In this document: piece after piece, positions 33,940-47,103 of the stretch | Layout of the letters: the number at the start of each line of letters is the position of its first letter | Position numbering within the stretch: position 1 is the first letter of the stretch | Assembly (NCBI GenBank): GCA_963377175.1 | Contig: CAUJNA010000595.1 | Coordinates: 26,001-90,000 of the forward strand | Source of the DNA: Effrenium voratum | Lineage: Eukaryota; Sar; Dinophyceae; Suessiales; Symbiodiniaceae | Reading direction: 5' to 3' | DNA: 64,000 bases | Translations under genes and position numbers: made by a program | The notes under the pieces: model-generated | Database searches by the model: none | What the model saw: the letters and a program-made list of their open reading frames with translations, nothing else | Told to the model about the DNA's origin: nothing

Positions 33940-35490
33940 GACAGCTACCCACGAAGGGCACAGGGCGGCAGCCCTTAAATCCGCCCGAAGAGGGCGAAGG
34001 GGCTGTGTGTAGATCCCTCCCACCCGCTGGGGAGGGGTTTACCCCTCCCCTTACCCCCTTACCCCTCCCCACAGGGGTGCCCCCCTGTGCTGCCGACTTT
34101 CTTTCCCCCTTATGTATCAGCCCATAGTGGGCCGGCAGGCTCAAGAAACACAATTCGGCTCTTGGGGGTAACCCCCCCCGCCCAAGCATGGGCCCCCTGC
34201 TTAACAGTGAGGCTACTGATCCCCATCTAAGCTCGGTTTTGGGCATGGTTTTCGCTCAAGACATGAGCAAAACACTGTGTTTTTGACACTTTCGCGTGGG
34301 CGCGACCTCGGAAAGCGTGAAAAACATAAGTTTTTGCGGAAACCTGCTTATTGGTGAGGCTTCACTGGCCCCCGCCAAACCCGGCTTTGGAGATTGCATT
34401 GCCTACAGCGAAGTGTCTCGAAATAAGAGTGCGTGAGTGAGTGGGTGAGTGGGTGAGTGAGTGAGTGAGTGAGTGAGTGAGCAAGTGAGCGAGTGAGCGA
34501 GTGAGCGAGTGAGCGAGTGAGCGAGTGAGCGAGTGAGTGAGTGTGTGTGGAGTTGATGTCAGTGTGTGTTGTGACGTTACTACTGCGCACTACCTGCAGT
34601 ACCGAAGGGGGCGACGGGGCTGTGTGTAGATCCCTCCCACCCGCTGGGGAGTTTACCCCTCCCCTTACCCCTCCCCACAGGCGTGCCCCCCTGCACCGCC
34701 GACTTTCTTTCCCCGGCAGGTTCAAGAAACACGATTCGGCTCTTGGGGGTACCCCCCGAGCATGGGCCCCAACTTGGGCCCGGTTTTGCGCAAACACTGG
34801 AAAACACTGTGCTTTTCTACGTTTTTTGACGGCTGGAAAGGCGCAAAATGTGGAAACCTGATTAACAGTGAGGCTATACTGATCCCCATCTAAGCTTGGT
34901 TTTGGGCATGGTTTTCGCTCAAGACATGAGCAAAACACTGTGTTTTTGACACTTTCGCGTGGGTGCAAGGCCTCGGAAAGCGTGAAAAACATAAGTTTTT
35001 TGCGGAAACCTGCTTATTGGTGAGGCTTCACTGGCCCCCGCCAAACCCGGCTTTGGAGATTGCGTTGCCTACAGCGAAGTGTCTCGAAATAAGAGTGAGT
35101 GAGTGAGTGAGTGAGTGAGTGAGTGAGTGAGTGAGTGAGTGAGTGAGTGAGTGAGTGAGTGAGTGAGTGAGTGAGTGAGTGAGTGAGTGAGTGAGTGAGT
35201 GAGTGAGTGAGTGAGTGAGTGAGTGAGTGAGTGAGTGAGTGAGTGAGTGAGTGAGTGAGTGAGTGAGTGAGTGAGTGAGTGAGTGAGTGAGTGAGTGAGT
35301 GAGTGAGTGAGTGAGTGAGCGAGTGAGTGAGTGAGTGGGTGGGTGGGTGAGTGAGTGAGTGAGTGAGTGAGTCATTGAGTGAGTGAGTGAGTGAGTGAGC
35401 GAGCGAGCGAGCGAGCAAGTGAGTGAGTGAGCGAGTGAGTGAGTGAGTGTGTGTGTGTGGAGTTGATGTCAGTGTGTGTTGCGACGTTAC
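33940..35490. repeat. two tandem copies of a ~650-900-bp module ending in GAGT repeats
   Basis: Shared blocks: GGGGCTGTGTGTAGATCCCT (34,000 and 34,617), TGATCCCCATCTAAGC (34,218 and 34,878), CACTGGCCCCCGCCAAACCC (about 34,366 and 35,030), then a GAGT array and GAGTTGATGTCAGTGTGTGT (34,550 and 35,460). Length difference is mostly in the GAGT array. No coding sequence supported. Confidence 0.85.
35093..35452. repeat. (GAGT)n tetranucleotide microsatellite
   Basis: About 230 bp of perfect GAGT followed by interrupted GAGT/GAGC/GGGT. A shorter related array lies at 34,428-34,545. Confidence 0.95.
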
Positions 35491-36735
35491 ACGCTTATGG
35501 GCCTGCTTCCTTCCGCAAACGTGCCTCGCGCAAGTTGCCCCGTGCTTCGAACTGCTTGCAGTAAACTGAGGCTGCCGGCGGGGCCGGTGGTGCGTCAGCA
35601 ACGTAAATCCGGCTACACCTCCTGGGGTAGCATGTCGCCGCTAGGCAATTAGCCTGCTAGCTTTAGCTATAGGGGCTGCACCCTGGCGCCGCCGACCTCG
35701 TCACTTGGTCGTGATGCGTGGCCTAAAACCAGCTCGGGCTTGCCTGTGGGAAACCCTTGCAAAACATCGCTGACATATCAGGGTCTGGGGTTGGGCCTGG
35801 GTGATGCTTCAGCGGTCTGCATCATCAAGACTTCCTTCCAAAAAGCCTCTCAACCCAAAAAGCACTGTTTTTTAGAAGGTGTCGGAGGGATATAAGCGAG
35901 GCTCATTTTCGCGCATTTTTGCGCCAAGCGCTGCCGGGCATGCCGGCGATGCTGGGCCCTCGCTCTACAAAACGCTGTAAATACCGTCAAAAACTGCTGT
36001 GCTGAGCGGTCGGCTGTTGTTCTGTCCGTTTTGCTTTTGCTGTGGCTGGCTCGCGTGCTGCGCGGTCCTTGCTTTTTTCGCGTTGGTTTTCGGGCCTTCT
36101 GGCGCGCGCGCGAGCGACCCCAGCCACAAAACGCTGCTATTTACGGTGTTTTGTTGCTTTTGCGTTTCCGGGCTGGCTTGCGGGCTGTTCTTTTTGGGCT
36201 GCTGTTTCTGCGGCCTCTGGCGCGCGCGGGCGCGACCCCATGTCAGCCTTATGGTTTGGGTCCCGGCTAGGGCCCAGAAAGCTGGCATCCCCGGCATCAT
36301 CTGGGGTCGGGGTGGGCAACACGCATAACCTAACCAGCCATGACATGGTATAACTTCAAAGAGGCGTAGCCGGCTAGAGGCCGCAGGCCCAGAAAATTTT
36401 GCTTCAATGGACATGCGTTGCCAAATTTGTTCAAGCCCGCAAGAAGGCAAACGCCCTTCTCAGTGGCTTTGTAGCCGGGTGGTGGAATTCAACTTTGCTT
36501 ACCATCGTCGAGAGTTTGCACACGTGCGGCGTGTTGGCCTGGCTTCAGAGTTTGTCTGAAGCGCCGCCGGTGCGAACCGGGCTTCCTGTCAAGATTGGGT
36601 CCGGCGTTTGGCGCAAGCTGGACAAGATGGCGCCGAGGTGGTTTGGGAACAACTTCTCTGTGCACAGCGCAGCCCCGCGGGCGCGCTCGTGCTTCGAGGC
36701 AAGACATGCTGCAAATCACGCCTCCTCCGAAGCCT
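35491..36735. other. unassigned GC-rich sequence with an internal duplication
   Basis: A ~120-bp block around 36,010-36,120 (GTTTTGCTTTTGCTGTGGCT through CTGGCGCGCGC and GCGACCCCA) recurs diverged at 36,150-36,240. No gene recognised. Confidence 0.45.
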
Positions 36736-36739
36736 CAAT

Positions 36740-37400
36740 CTTCGCATGTCCGCATGTCCGCGCGTATGCGCGCTGCGTGTCTGCGCGCCTGCCTGTGTGC
36801 GTGTCTGCGTGTCTGCATGTCCGCGTGTCTGCGTGTCTCTGCGTGTGTGGCTGCGTCTGTGTTTGTCCGTATTTTCTGTGTGTCTCTTTGTGTGTGTCTG
36901 TGTCTGGCTGCGTCTCTGTCACGGACTGCGTCGGTGTCTGTGTCTGCACAAACACACACAGACACACACACACACACACACACAGGTACCACAGACTACC
37001 GGCGCCACCACAGATACACACGAACACACAAACAGAGACAAGCACAGACTTCGTGTGTGCGTCTGTATATGTGTGTGTGTGTGTGTCGCTGTGTGTGTGT
37101 CCGTGTGTGTGTGTCCGTGTGTGTGTGTGACTGTGTCCGGGTCTGCGTGTGTCTGTGTGTGTGACAGTGTCAGGGTCTGCGTGTGTCTGTGTGTGTCTCC
37201 GTGCGTCTGTGTCTGTGCGAGTCTGCTTGCGTGCGTGTGTCTGTGTCTCTGTGTGTGTCTCCGTGCGTGTGTGTCTGTGCGCTGTGTGTGGGTGTGTGTG
37301 TGTGCGCGCGAGCCCGTGCGTCTGTCTGTGTGTGTGTGCGCGTTCATGTTTCCGCGCGCGGCGTGCGCTCTTCTGCTCGCGCACGCGCGCTTGTGCGCGT
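36740..37400. repeat. TG-rich tract with an embedded CA-rich segment
   Basis: The + strand is TG/TC-rich except 36,952-37,050, which is CA-rich, as if a ~100-bp piece had been flipped. Both sides of the piece are again TG-rich. Confidence 0.85.
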
Positions 37401-39060
37401 GTGGGCAGGAGCGTGCCCTTCAGTCGCGGAATCGCGCAAATCAGAAGCAAAGATGATTTTTGGAACACCCCGCCCTGGCTCAAGCCTGTCAAGGCCCTCC
37501 CACGCTCTCAGCCAACGCCTTGCGTCCTTCATTTCCTTCAACTGCACGGGCTCATCCTTGCCGGTCAAGGGAGTGGTTGCGCGTGAAAGGCATACCAAAG
37601 CAATCTGGACGATGCCCCAATCTTCGGTCACTCCTCTCTAACTTACTACGCGAAACACAAAGAATGGGGAGAAACAACACTCTGTGATTCTCAAATCTCT
37701 TTCACGGATCATCCAAACAGACCATCGACAAGGGGCTCCCCGAAACAAGCTGAAAAACCCAAGGTCAAGCATCAACACTCCATTTTTGTAGTCTTGAACT
37801 CTCGAGCCGCGCTGAACAACACGCAAGCAGGCACAAACACGCTTCGCAAGCAGCCTCAGATGTCATGAAGCTAGACGCTTTTGGCAGTTGCGCCTATCTC
37901 ATCTCATCTGCAAGAATCGCAACGTCCTGCTTTGGCAAGCCACCCGCCTCAAAGGTCACCAGGACTCTTCTCCTCAGCGCAACAAGCTTCGACCCAAGTC
38001 AAAGCACAGACTAAATCCTGGGCCCCTCCGGCCACTTCTGGGGAAGCACCCCGCACAGAAACTCCGTAGTAGCAGCTTGGACTCAAACAAGGGCGACGTT
38101 TCCAAAGAAAATGGTTTCCCAGTGTCAAATCAAACTGCGCAGGGCCACGCAGACTCGCTGAAGGCTCAGCCGCTCGACAACAAACCTGTAAGGTTGGCTG
38201 AGTGTACTTGCCAAACGGGCGCTGAGAGTGCTGAGCCTTGAGTGGCCTCGAGTGGCCTTGGCGGCCTTGACGGCTCTGCTGAATGGCAGCGGCCGCGACT
38301 CACTGGGCGGCAAGGCTTTGCGCGTGCATGAACTGCTGTCACTCAAGCGCTGTCTCCGCACGACCGCGCGCAGCTCAAACATCTGATTTACTAAAACAGG
38401 AACGAAAACAAGCTGACACTAGCAAGGCATGCGCATCATCTGCTGACAAGCGTCCCGCGCTCTTCGTCGTCCTCTGGGTCCTGGCAGGGGTTGTCAGGGG
38501 TTCTGCTTTCGCACAGTGTTGGGCTCGCTGCGTTCCCAACAGGTAGGACGCACACACCGAAAGAGAAGAAACATCAGGGCGCCCAAAACCTATTGAACTA
38601 TTGCTTGGCATCTTCGACATACTGGCGTGGAATGGTTTGATGCCACGGCGCTTTTTCTGTAAACGCTCTAAAACAGCTCATGAACAACAACTTTATGCAA
38701 GGAACGTAGCTCAGGCACTTCAATCAGCTGATTTTTTTGGGCGCCCTGAGCAGATCCTCAGAATCCAGAAACATTGGGGATGTGTCTGGACACAAAGCTC
38801 AAAACACAGAGACAGAGAGAGACGCATATCTGTTCAGAGACAACAGCAAGCGAAGGAAAAGATGGCCACAAACAACGTAGCGCGCGAAGAAGGCAATGAG
38901 GGCTTGCACGGGAAGGCGGACGACATTTTCGGCCCACAAGACCACGACGCGTTTGCAGTCCGAAAGGTGCCCACTTAAAACGGCCCAAAGCATGTGTTGG
39001 GCCAGCGTGTGGTTTCTAATGTGAAATGCTCGATGCGTGGATTCGTCGGACGCTGCTGCT
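37401..39060. other. unassigned sequence
   Basis: No protein family, RNA gene or tandem repeat recognised; only short compositional frames. Confidence 0.4.
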
Positions 39061-39069
39061 ATGTGTGTA

Positions 39070-39425
39070 TATGGGCACGACGCTGAGCAGTCAACGCGCT
39101 AAGCAGTCGATGACACGCGTGGGACACAGCGTTGATTTCCACACGTGAGAACTGCCAGTGAACCCTATAGGAAGGAATAAGGAGAAGTAAATGAAACTAT
39201 TCCCACACGTGAGCGTTGGCACGATGCTGCCACCCTGCGCGCGCATTTTCGATGGTTCCACGCGTGAAAATGGCAAGTAATCCCGTAGAGCAGAACCAGA
39301 CGAAGTAAATAAAGCGGACGGCCTCCCGCAAACTGACAGTTCAGGACATGCGCGGGCCAAAGCATTGGCTCCCAAAAGTAAGCGTTGGCACGATGTCTGG
39401 TGACAGGATGGAACACAGCGTCAGA
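39070..39425. repeat. diverged repeats of ~110-130 bp
   Basis: GGACACAGCGTTGATTTCCA at 39,121, CACACGTGAGCGTTGGCACG at 39,205 and AAGTAAGCGTTGGCACGATG at 39,374 mark related blocks with similar following sequence. Confidence 0.45.
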
Positions 39426-39729
39426 GTCTATCCGTGCAAGCCTGTGTGTGCCAAGCAGCGGCGGACATGCGGAAGCAAAGCACGAGTTTCCACACGCGCA
39501 AATGATATTCTTTGATGGTGCCCGCTACCCCCAAACCACATACGTTCAGGCGCATGCCCTTTATTGCAGCTATTTGGTGGCCGCGTATCCAGCAGTGCAG
39601 GGTAGGGGGAACCAACTTCTATATGTAGGGGGCCCTGAGTGAGCAGGCCGTACCGCGATTTACCGTGGTACGGCGTCTGAGACGCGGCTCAACGATAGTG
39701 GAGAATGGCTGCGTTGCCCAGACCGCCGC

Positions 39730-40180
39730 GTGGCGCATGTGCACGCATGAGAAGACACAGATCTGAGAAATACGCCCCAAACCTCCTTCGTCTGTTTTTG
39801 CCAACCGAATGTGTAGGGTGTTGCAAGGCTTTCCAGCTCATCTTTGGTCATTTTACATTTGAAGTGGACATTCACCCACAGGTCAGCGCCACACTGCACG
39901 GGTGTTGGGCCGAAAAACGGGACAGCTACCTTCAGGTAGAAGCCGACCTAGCGCAACCTTCACAGTATCCACTCATGCAGCAACCTCATTGCCATTTCAT
40001 GGCTCAAGGCCTGGTAGCTTTTTGCAATCTCTTGCTTGTAGAGAAAAAGCCCGCCTTGCTGACTGTGGCACAGTTTGCACTCGTTCCTGTTGTCATACAT
40101 ATTTACCTTCTGCATCCGAGTAGATCCATACCAGGGACCAGCGAAGTGTATTCCGGCGCCACTTGGGACCCCCTATTTGC
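39730..40180 (-). pseudogene. unknown cysteine-containing protein fragment
   Basis: On the - strand from about 40,160: AGIHFAGPWYGSTRM, NMYDNRNECKLCHSQQGGLF, LYKQEIAKSYQALSHEMAMR and LLHEWIL, then two stops, then VAVPFFGPTPVQCGADLWV, NVHFKCKMTKDELESLATPY and TFGWQKQTKEVWGVF. The text is strongly protein-like with a C-x2-C-H group. Stops and no complete start mark a decayed copy. I do not recognise the family. It faces the gag fragment that follows on the + strand. Confidence 0.4.
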
Positions 40181-40284
40181 AACCTCAGCTGTGGCAGCAA
40201 AAGCAGGATGTCGAGCAAAGAGGACTTCTATGGAGCAGAACCATCCGCAGCGGCTTTCCTTGGAAGCCGTCATAACGGCGCGAG

Positions 40285-40502
40285 CCCCTATGAAAAATGC
40301 AAAACTGCCACCTTCGTATGACGGCCGTGTTAGCTGGTTTAGGTACGAAGATTTGTTACGGCTATAGAACCCGCACGAAAAGGCTCGCTTCTCAAGAACC
40401 GGCTCGTCGAGGACGCAGCAACACACCGTGAACTTCTGGACAATGAGAAACTCATAGATCCAGAAAAAGGAGCGGAGTACTTTCCCAACTTCCTCCGCGG
40501 AT

Positions 40503-40503
<1 letters not shown>
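40285..40503 (+). pseudogene. gag: copia gag N-terminal fragment, running into a microsatellite
   Basis: AKLPPSYDGRVSWFRYEDL matches PPLYDGKVSWFRYEEL of the element at 46.7-59.4 kb. After a frameshift near 40,360, ARKGSLLKNRLVEDAATHRE, LLDNEKLIDPEKGAEYFPNF and LRGY match TGDAYMYKAVLQNDLLQDPD, EGVNYFQNTLKKYF there. The gag then stops exactly where TTG repeats start. Confidence 0.75.
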
Positions 40504-41345
<842 letters not shown>

Positions 41346-41437
41346 GTTCGTTCTTCGTTGTTGCGTTGCGGTTGTTCTTGCTGTTCCCATTTGTTTGTGT
41401 CGCCGCCGTGGAAGGTTTGCAACAATTTCGAGCTCAC

Positions 41438-41700
41438 GCGCGTCATGTCAGCGCTGCGCACATGCCCGGCGCCTGATAGGCACACCCGCTCACGCGCGTC
41501 ATCTGGCACATGGTAAGCACACCCGCCCACAACCGTCATCTCAGCACTGCGCACATGCCCGGCACGTGATAGGCACACCCGCCCACGCGCGTCATGTCAG
41601 CACTGTACCCATGCCTGGCACATGGTAACCGCCCACGCGCATGTGGCTCAAATGCACGCAAAGGGCACCTGCCCACGCGCGTCATCTCAGCACTGCTCCA
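41438..41700. repeat. minisatellite, ~55-bp unit
   Basis: Five to six units of CACGCGCGTCATSTCAGCAC, TGCGCACATGCCCGGCAC, GTGATAGGCACACCCGCC, some with internal deletions. Confidence 0.8.
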
Positions 41701-43510
41701 GGCTCCGGTCGCGCAATGGAATCGGCATGTTGATTACGGTCACGATCATGGCCCCGCTCATCTAATTGACGCTGCTCCAGGAAGTTGTCGAGTCAACACG
41801 TAACCCGTTCTCGCACGCGGCTGTCACCATGCGCCGGCGTCCGCGCAGGTACGCGTTGATGCGTCCCCTTTAGACCGCTCGTCCTGCGTCACGAGTGTTG
41901 CTGCGATCTTGCGTACGCACATCTCCCAGCGCGCAACATTATTATTGTTTTTTCTGGGCTCCGGGTGTCGGCTTTGGCTTCCCCCAGTTCACATCGCCAC
42001 CAGCAACAAACAATCCACCACACATCCTCAGGCGTCTTGTCCGAGAAGAGCCTGTTCTGGCCAAATATTGGGTCTCTGGATTGATGTTGGCGAAGTTGAT
42101 TTCTGGGCCCTAGCAGGCCGCTTGTTCCTCATTCGATCGATCTTCAGCCTCCAAAGCAATCGAGATCATTGAGGGCGGCGCGGCGGCGCCATGCTTCATC
42201 ATCACGCCGTCGACGCTCTTTTGCAGCATGTTCCTCCCGACATACATCACGGCATGACCTCGCTAAATGTCCACGTCAGAAAGCAAATACATCCCACGAA
42301 CAGCGACGAAGCAACCCCATACGTTCGAGCGCCCCTTGATGGTCAGCTCACTGAAATCTTGAGCGTGCAACTATGAGTCTTGAAGTGTCGGCGCGTCTGG
42401 TGCATTCTCGAGGTTCGGTCTTCCAGCCGTTCGAACGCGACCGCCCACAAAGGCGCTGGTTGCCGGGACATTGGCCTCCAGGCGAACGGGAAGGATTCCA
42501 ACTCATCCTAAGTGCGCTGGAGTCGCAAGGAGATCTAGGATCTTGCGGCCGAGCTTCGCCACTGGCAGCAGTTCTATCAAGGGCGAGGGTGATCCAGCCC
42601 GAGATGATGGTGGGGTGGGGGCGGGGGTGGGGTGGGATGCACATTTATGGCGATGCGCAGTGGGGCGATCGCGTTTTGTTCCGATTCCACCCAAAATTAT
42701 AGTTTTGGGCTGTGTTAAACCCGATGTTTGTAAAAACCCCGCAACAAGGATTTTTGCTTGAAACGGCACAGGGGTTCCTGAAATACAACCCCTCCCCCTG
42801 CATTTAGGCTTTTGGGGTTGTATTTCAGAGATGTAAGGACTGGGAAGCTTCAGGAGGGACACTTAGTGCAACTGGGAGTGAAAATCTTTCGGATGCCAAC
42901 CCACTCTGCAACTCCAGTTCTTCATTGTCATACGGCTTCCAGTGAAACCCGCTCGGAAGCACGGGGAACTGCGACGATTGACCGAAATGATGCTGTAATC
43001 TCCTTAGCCCTGAATTAGGAGTGTACAAAAGGAACGGGGCAGTGGCAAATAAAATTGTTGCCCGAAATAATGGCGTACGCTTGGGAAAATCTAGCGTGCC
43101 CACTGCGCGTCCATGTTGGGGGTGTCGTTGGTCTCGCGGCCAGAACATTTGAGCCCCCCACCTTGGAGCTCTGGCCTGTACGAGGTTCATGTTGTTGGCC
43201 ACTGAATATCAGCTGCAATCCACATGGTTGCTCACGTCAACAACTTTGATGGGTAAGCAGGCTACTGCAAGTCAGACAACCCTTCAGTACACCCCTAAAT
43301 GCTTAGGCACAAAGAATTATGAAAGTTGACACGTGAACGCTATCAGCTGCTCAAATAATATCCACAGCGCGTCGTTGCTAAGTGGAGAACTTCCAAAATA
43401 CAACACACCAAGGTTCAAACTTGCATTTGTGTTTCCCAGATTCGATGGAGCAGAAGTGCAGAACAGCCGGAAGGGCCAATAGTTCCTACCGGATGTGAAA
43501 GCAACCTGCC
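41701..43510. other. unassigned sequence
   Basis: No recognisable gene, RNA or repeat; short frames only. Confidence 0.4.
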
Positions 43511-43516
43511 GAGCAG

Positions 43517-43969
43517 TCAAGATAGCAGAAGCACAGCGCTCTTACCAAGAGATGGAAGTTTACATCGGGCGAGAGATAGGCATCGAGCGCCCATCAAGGC
43601 GAATGGCAAGACTGGAATGATGACAAGAAGAACGAGTACGTTGTTGTGGACTTCAGTCTTCCGCAAGAAGAACATGGACATCATCGAAGAGCCATCAAGA
43701 AGACGCACGCACCGCAGGCCAAATGGACGTCCCTGTTCGAGCAGTGCACCCTGCTCATAGAACTTGGCCGGCGTGTCACGTTCATAAAACTCATTGGATG
43801 CGCGGCGGCTCTGTTGGCCTTCGAAGATCTTGACCTTTCCTTGTTGGGAGTCTCCAACCCAGCACCAGTTGCGAATGTTCTGTCCAAAGGATGGGCAAGC
43901 ACTCCTCATCACTGCGGCAACGCCTAGCAACACTCCAGGGATCAAGATGGACAAGGCGAGAACAGCCAC
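43517..43969 (-). other. possible exon of a membrane protein
   Basis: A 150-residue - frame has a hydrophobic N-terminal segment (VAVLALSILIPGVLLGVAAV), a Cys/Trp-containing loop (NIRNWCWVGDSQQGK) and a second hydrophobic segment (NNVLVLLVIIPVLPFALMG). The WCWV after a hydrophobic helix recalls the second extracellular loop of some cAMP-receptor-like GPCRs, but that is only a resemblance. A competing + reading (NEYVVVDFSLPQEEHGHH) is also protein-like, so strand is undecided. Confidence 0.25.
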
Positions 43970-43989
43970 GACAAGAAATTAAATTCAAG

Positions 43990-46375
43990 CAGAGAAGTCT
44001 GTCCTTGCAGCTTCATCCCAAAACAGCGAAAACGGCGCGCTCTTTCTGAAACAATGTCTATGCAACGACCAAACGATGCTGGATATGTGTTCCCGACATC
44101 TCGACAGATTCATCAGGGACTAGTTCAACCAGCGGGAGCTCACTCAAGGACTTGACACAGCGCCCCAGCTGAAGCCGAGGATGGTATTCAGAAGAGACCA
44201 AGCAGAGCCAGGGTGGTTTTGGCCAAGCACCAGGACATCAACAAGATAGTGTCTTACGCCACAATTTGCAACCCGATTCTGCGGACATCCGCCAGGGAGA
44301 TATCACTCGACTGCCCAAGCTCAGGGTGAAGCCAGCTTCCAGACTCCGCTTGAAAATAGATAGCGCGCGCACAATCTCACCTCCGCTGCCTCAAAGCAGA
44401 TCATTCTCTGAGAGCTGCGCGGGCTCTCAGACAGAAGCATTTGATCAGATAGCTCAATGCTGGGAGCGAAGTCCCAAGGCAAGACGTTGCGCCGCAACAT
44501 CGTACCGGGCCGTACTTTTACTTCTGGGCCCCTGCCCCTGGCAGTCAAAGGGGGTTTTCTATGTCGGGTTCGTCAAACTCGGAAATCCCCGATCTGTCCA
44601 GCGGGGAGCATGAAGATTTACCCCACTTGGTCACTCGGTCACTCTGCCATCCCTCTCCTCGGCAAGCAACACGGGGCCAAGGCGATGCAAGAGCGTGGAG
44701 CCGACGAGGGACATGATCATCTGGCCAGGCTCTCTGGCCCGATTTTGCTCAATGCCACGCTATAAACAGGCCAGCGGGCGATGTAGAGCCGGGCACTGTC
44801 TGCGATGAAGAGACATGCAGATCTGGCCTGCCGCTGCAAAGATGTTTGGTGTGCGCAGGTTTGTCACGCGACATGGCCGACTTGCGCAGCTTCCCAGCCA
44901 GCATAAAAAACAGAAGAAAAGTTCAAACAACGTTGGCCAAAACGGTACAAATTAACTGCGTCACACGAAACGCATTAGGTAGCCCCCCAAAAACGCAACA
45001 GAATAACATACATGTGTTTGAACAAAATGGTAGAGTCTGGTAGAGCCAGCAAAATGGAAAACGCAATCACAAACGTGCAAAAACAAACGTGCGTTCGGCA
45101 GTTGTGCTGTTGTACTTCCCCCCAGCAAAGGTAAGAACGAAGAATGAAACACATGTTGACCAATGGAACATTAAAAGCAAACATCAAAAAGCAAATACTG
45201 TCTTACTTCTGGCAGGTTGCCTTTTTAATGTTCACTACTTAAACTAAACAAAGGAGTTCAAAAAAAGATAGAATCCAGAAAAAGAGCAATGTAAAGCCGC
45301 AATAATGTTGTTGTTGCTGCTGCTGTACGTTTCATGGGTCCGCACTTGTTTTGTTCATACAGTCTTACTGCTTTGTATTTTTACTGCGGGGAGTCGTAAA
45401 ACTGCCAGACGCAAGAAACGTTGCACTTGTTGCGGGGTGATTGACTTCTCACTTTTCTGGCTCTAACGAGTGGAGGGTTACAAGCAATCCCAGACTACAA
45501 TCACAATGCTAAACCAACACTCAACTAAAGACCTCTGCTGAAGTACTACTCAACTGTGACTAGACTAGGAATACACATGGCCCAACACAAAACACAATCC
45601 AAACTAGACGTAGCAATGCTCGAACTTATGCTGCTACTGCACTCAAGTAATACTTGATCGACGAGACTGCTCAATTGATTCTTAACGCTATAGTACTACT
45701 ACACCAATACTGAGTTCATAACAGCCCGTACCTGAATTCAGGCTGCATGGTGCAAAAACGAATGCATCCTGCATTTACCTGTATGTTCCATTGGTCACTT
45801 GACAAGACTTAACTGACTGGTGGCAGATCCTTCAAATTTGGCCAGTTGCCTCCATCCTCAAATCCAAAAAGGACAAGAACCCAGAGAGCAGCTTGTTTGT
45901 CCATCCATCCCTCATTTGCCGATTCCCCCCTGAGAAAAAACGAAACACTGTCCTTTGTCCGGTCTGGAATGCAGCCATCCAGGCACATGAAAACTCGCGA
46001 TCATTCAAAATTTCAGAAAACATGTTCTCTCTGTGTATACACACCTATGACGCATTATGTCCTTGCAGGTCAGCAGAAAATTCCGCTTTTGGTTGGTCAT
46101 TGGCTGAACATGCAATCGACTAGCCCAGCAAGACTCAAGTAATCCGGCTTGAGGTCTGAATCAACGGCAGGCCTCGGGGCCTCCGCCGAAGAAACGCTCC
46201 TTGATGGGCACAAAGCCCAGGGCGCCCTGAGCTGGACATGTTAAACAGCCAGACCCGATTCGGTCCGTAAGCAAAAAGCCAAAGCGAGGTTGCACGTCCT
46301 GCCTTTTCACTGCTGACTGGAAAACCTTTCCAATGACTCATTTGCTTACACATGATGTTCGCCCGGAAAGCGGTC
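43990..46375. other. unassigned sequence
   Basis: One + frame at about 44,170-44,285 reads AEDGIQKRPSRARVVLAKHQ and DINKIVSYATICNPILRTSA, protein-like but unplaced. The AT-richer part from 44,850 to 46,375 shows no gene. Confidence 0.35.
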
Positions 46376-46379
46376 AAAA

Positions 46380-46752
46380 AGTGTGGCTGCCTCAACTGGA
46401 GCACACCTCAAAAATGCGCCAAGTTGAGCCAATTCAGTTTGGGTGCGGATTTATTTATTTTTTCGGATTTTTTGGGATTTGTTTTTCGTTTTTCGTCCGA
46501 GCCAGTAAAATGTCGTGTTTTACTGCATTTTCTCGCGAAATTGACGCATTTTACACTAGCCCGTCAACATCCCCAGCACCGTTTTCAGCATTCCGACCAA
46601 CATCCCTAGCATCACCAACTAATCGTGGGCAACAAAATCGAAAAAGTAGCTGGCGGGTTGACGGGGTCAAAAAATGTATGGTTCAAATGGGGGGGCATTT
46701 CAGTCCCTGTAAAAAATCACCAAAAAGTAGCGGGGGGGTTGGGGGGGGGGGG
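46380..46752. repeat. dispersed repeat forming the left flank of element C
   Basis: AAAATGTCGTGTTTTACTGC (46,506) and AGTAGCGGGGGGGTTGGGGG (46,725) have diverged counterparts to the right of the element at about 59,603 and 59,694. The element thus sits inside an older repeat. Confidence 0.65.
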
Positions 46753-47037
46753 TGAGGCCCACTGTCCCAGGTGCCTATCCCCGAAGGGAACTTTCGGGGT
46801 ACCCTGTGGTAGTAGAGGTCGTTGATTTGGTCCCTGGATCTATTCCGGAGAGAATCCAATATGCCACTGTGGATGATTGGAGGATGGATTGTCCCTGGTG
46901 GATTGTCTTGTGGATAATCCTGGAAGTGGCCTGCTAAGGTTCTTTTGCTTCACGCGATCATGAATGATGCAATGATATACAAAAGGGGCCTTGAGCCAAA
47001 TGTTGCGGGAGATCAATTGGTCTGAGAACCAAACACA
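46753..47037 (-). repeat. 3' LTR of element C
   Basis: 285 bp, roughly 90% identical to the other LTR by eye, with small indels (a 9-11-bp difference near 46,865 and another near 46,790). The two LTRs have diverged, so insertion is not very recent. Confidence 0.92.
46990..47008 (-). other. spliced-leader-like motif in 3' LTR of element C
   Basis: On the coding strand CCGCAACATTTGGCTCAAG. It matches the conserved leader (…CCGTAGCCATTTTGGCTCAAG, shortened here by its first base in the match) at CCG, ATTT and GGCTCAAG, with two single-base gaps. Followed by GCCCC. Confidence 0.55.
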
Positions 47038-47103
47038 AAACAGACACAAAATTCTTTTCATCTCCAGCACTAAGTATGAAATACTATTGGCTTCATGGCC
47101 TTT

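Noticed and set aside
34348..35601. THSLTHSL-type frames
   Set aside because: Translations of the GAGT microsatellite.
36399..37456. Cys/Val-rich and Thr/His-rich frames of 200-280 residues
   Set aside because: Translations of TG/CA tracts.
37474..37485. GGCTCAAG near 37,478 as another leader relic
   Set aside because: Only eight bases match, with no LTR or element beside it.
39991..40008. Spliced-leader-like GCCATTTCATGGCTCAAG upstream of the gag fragment
   Set aside because: It is the reverse complement of a protein-like - strand reading (ALSHEMAM), so the similarity is probably chance.
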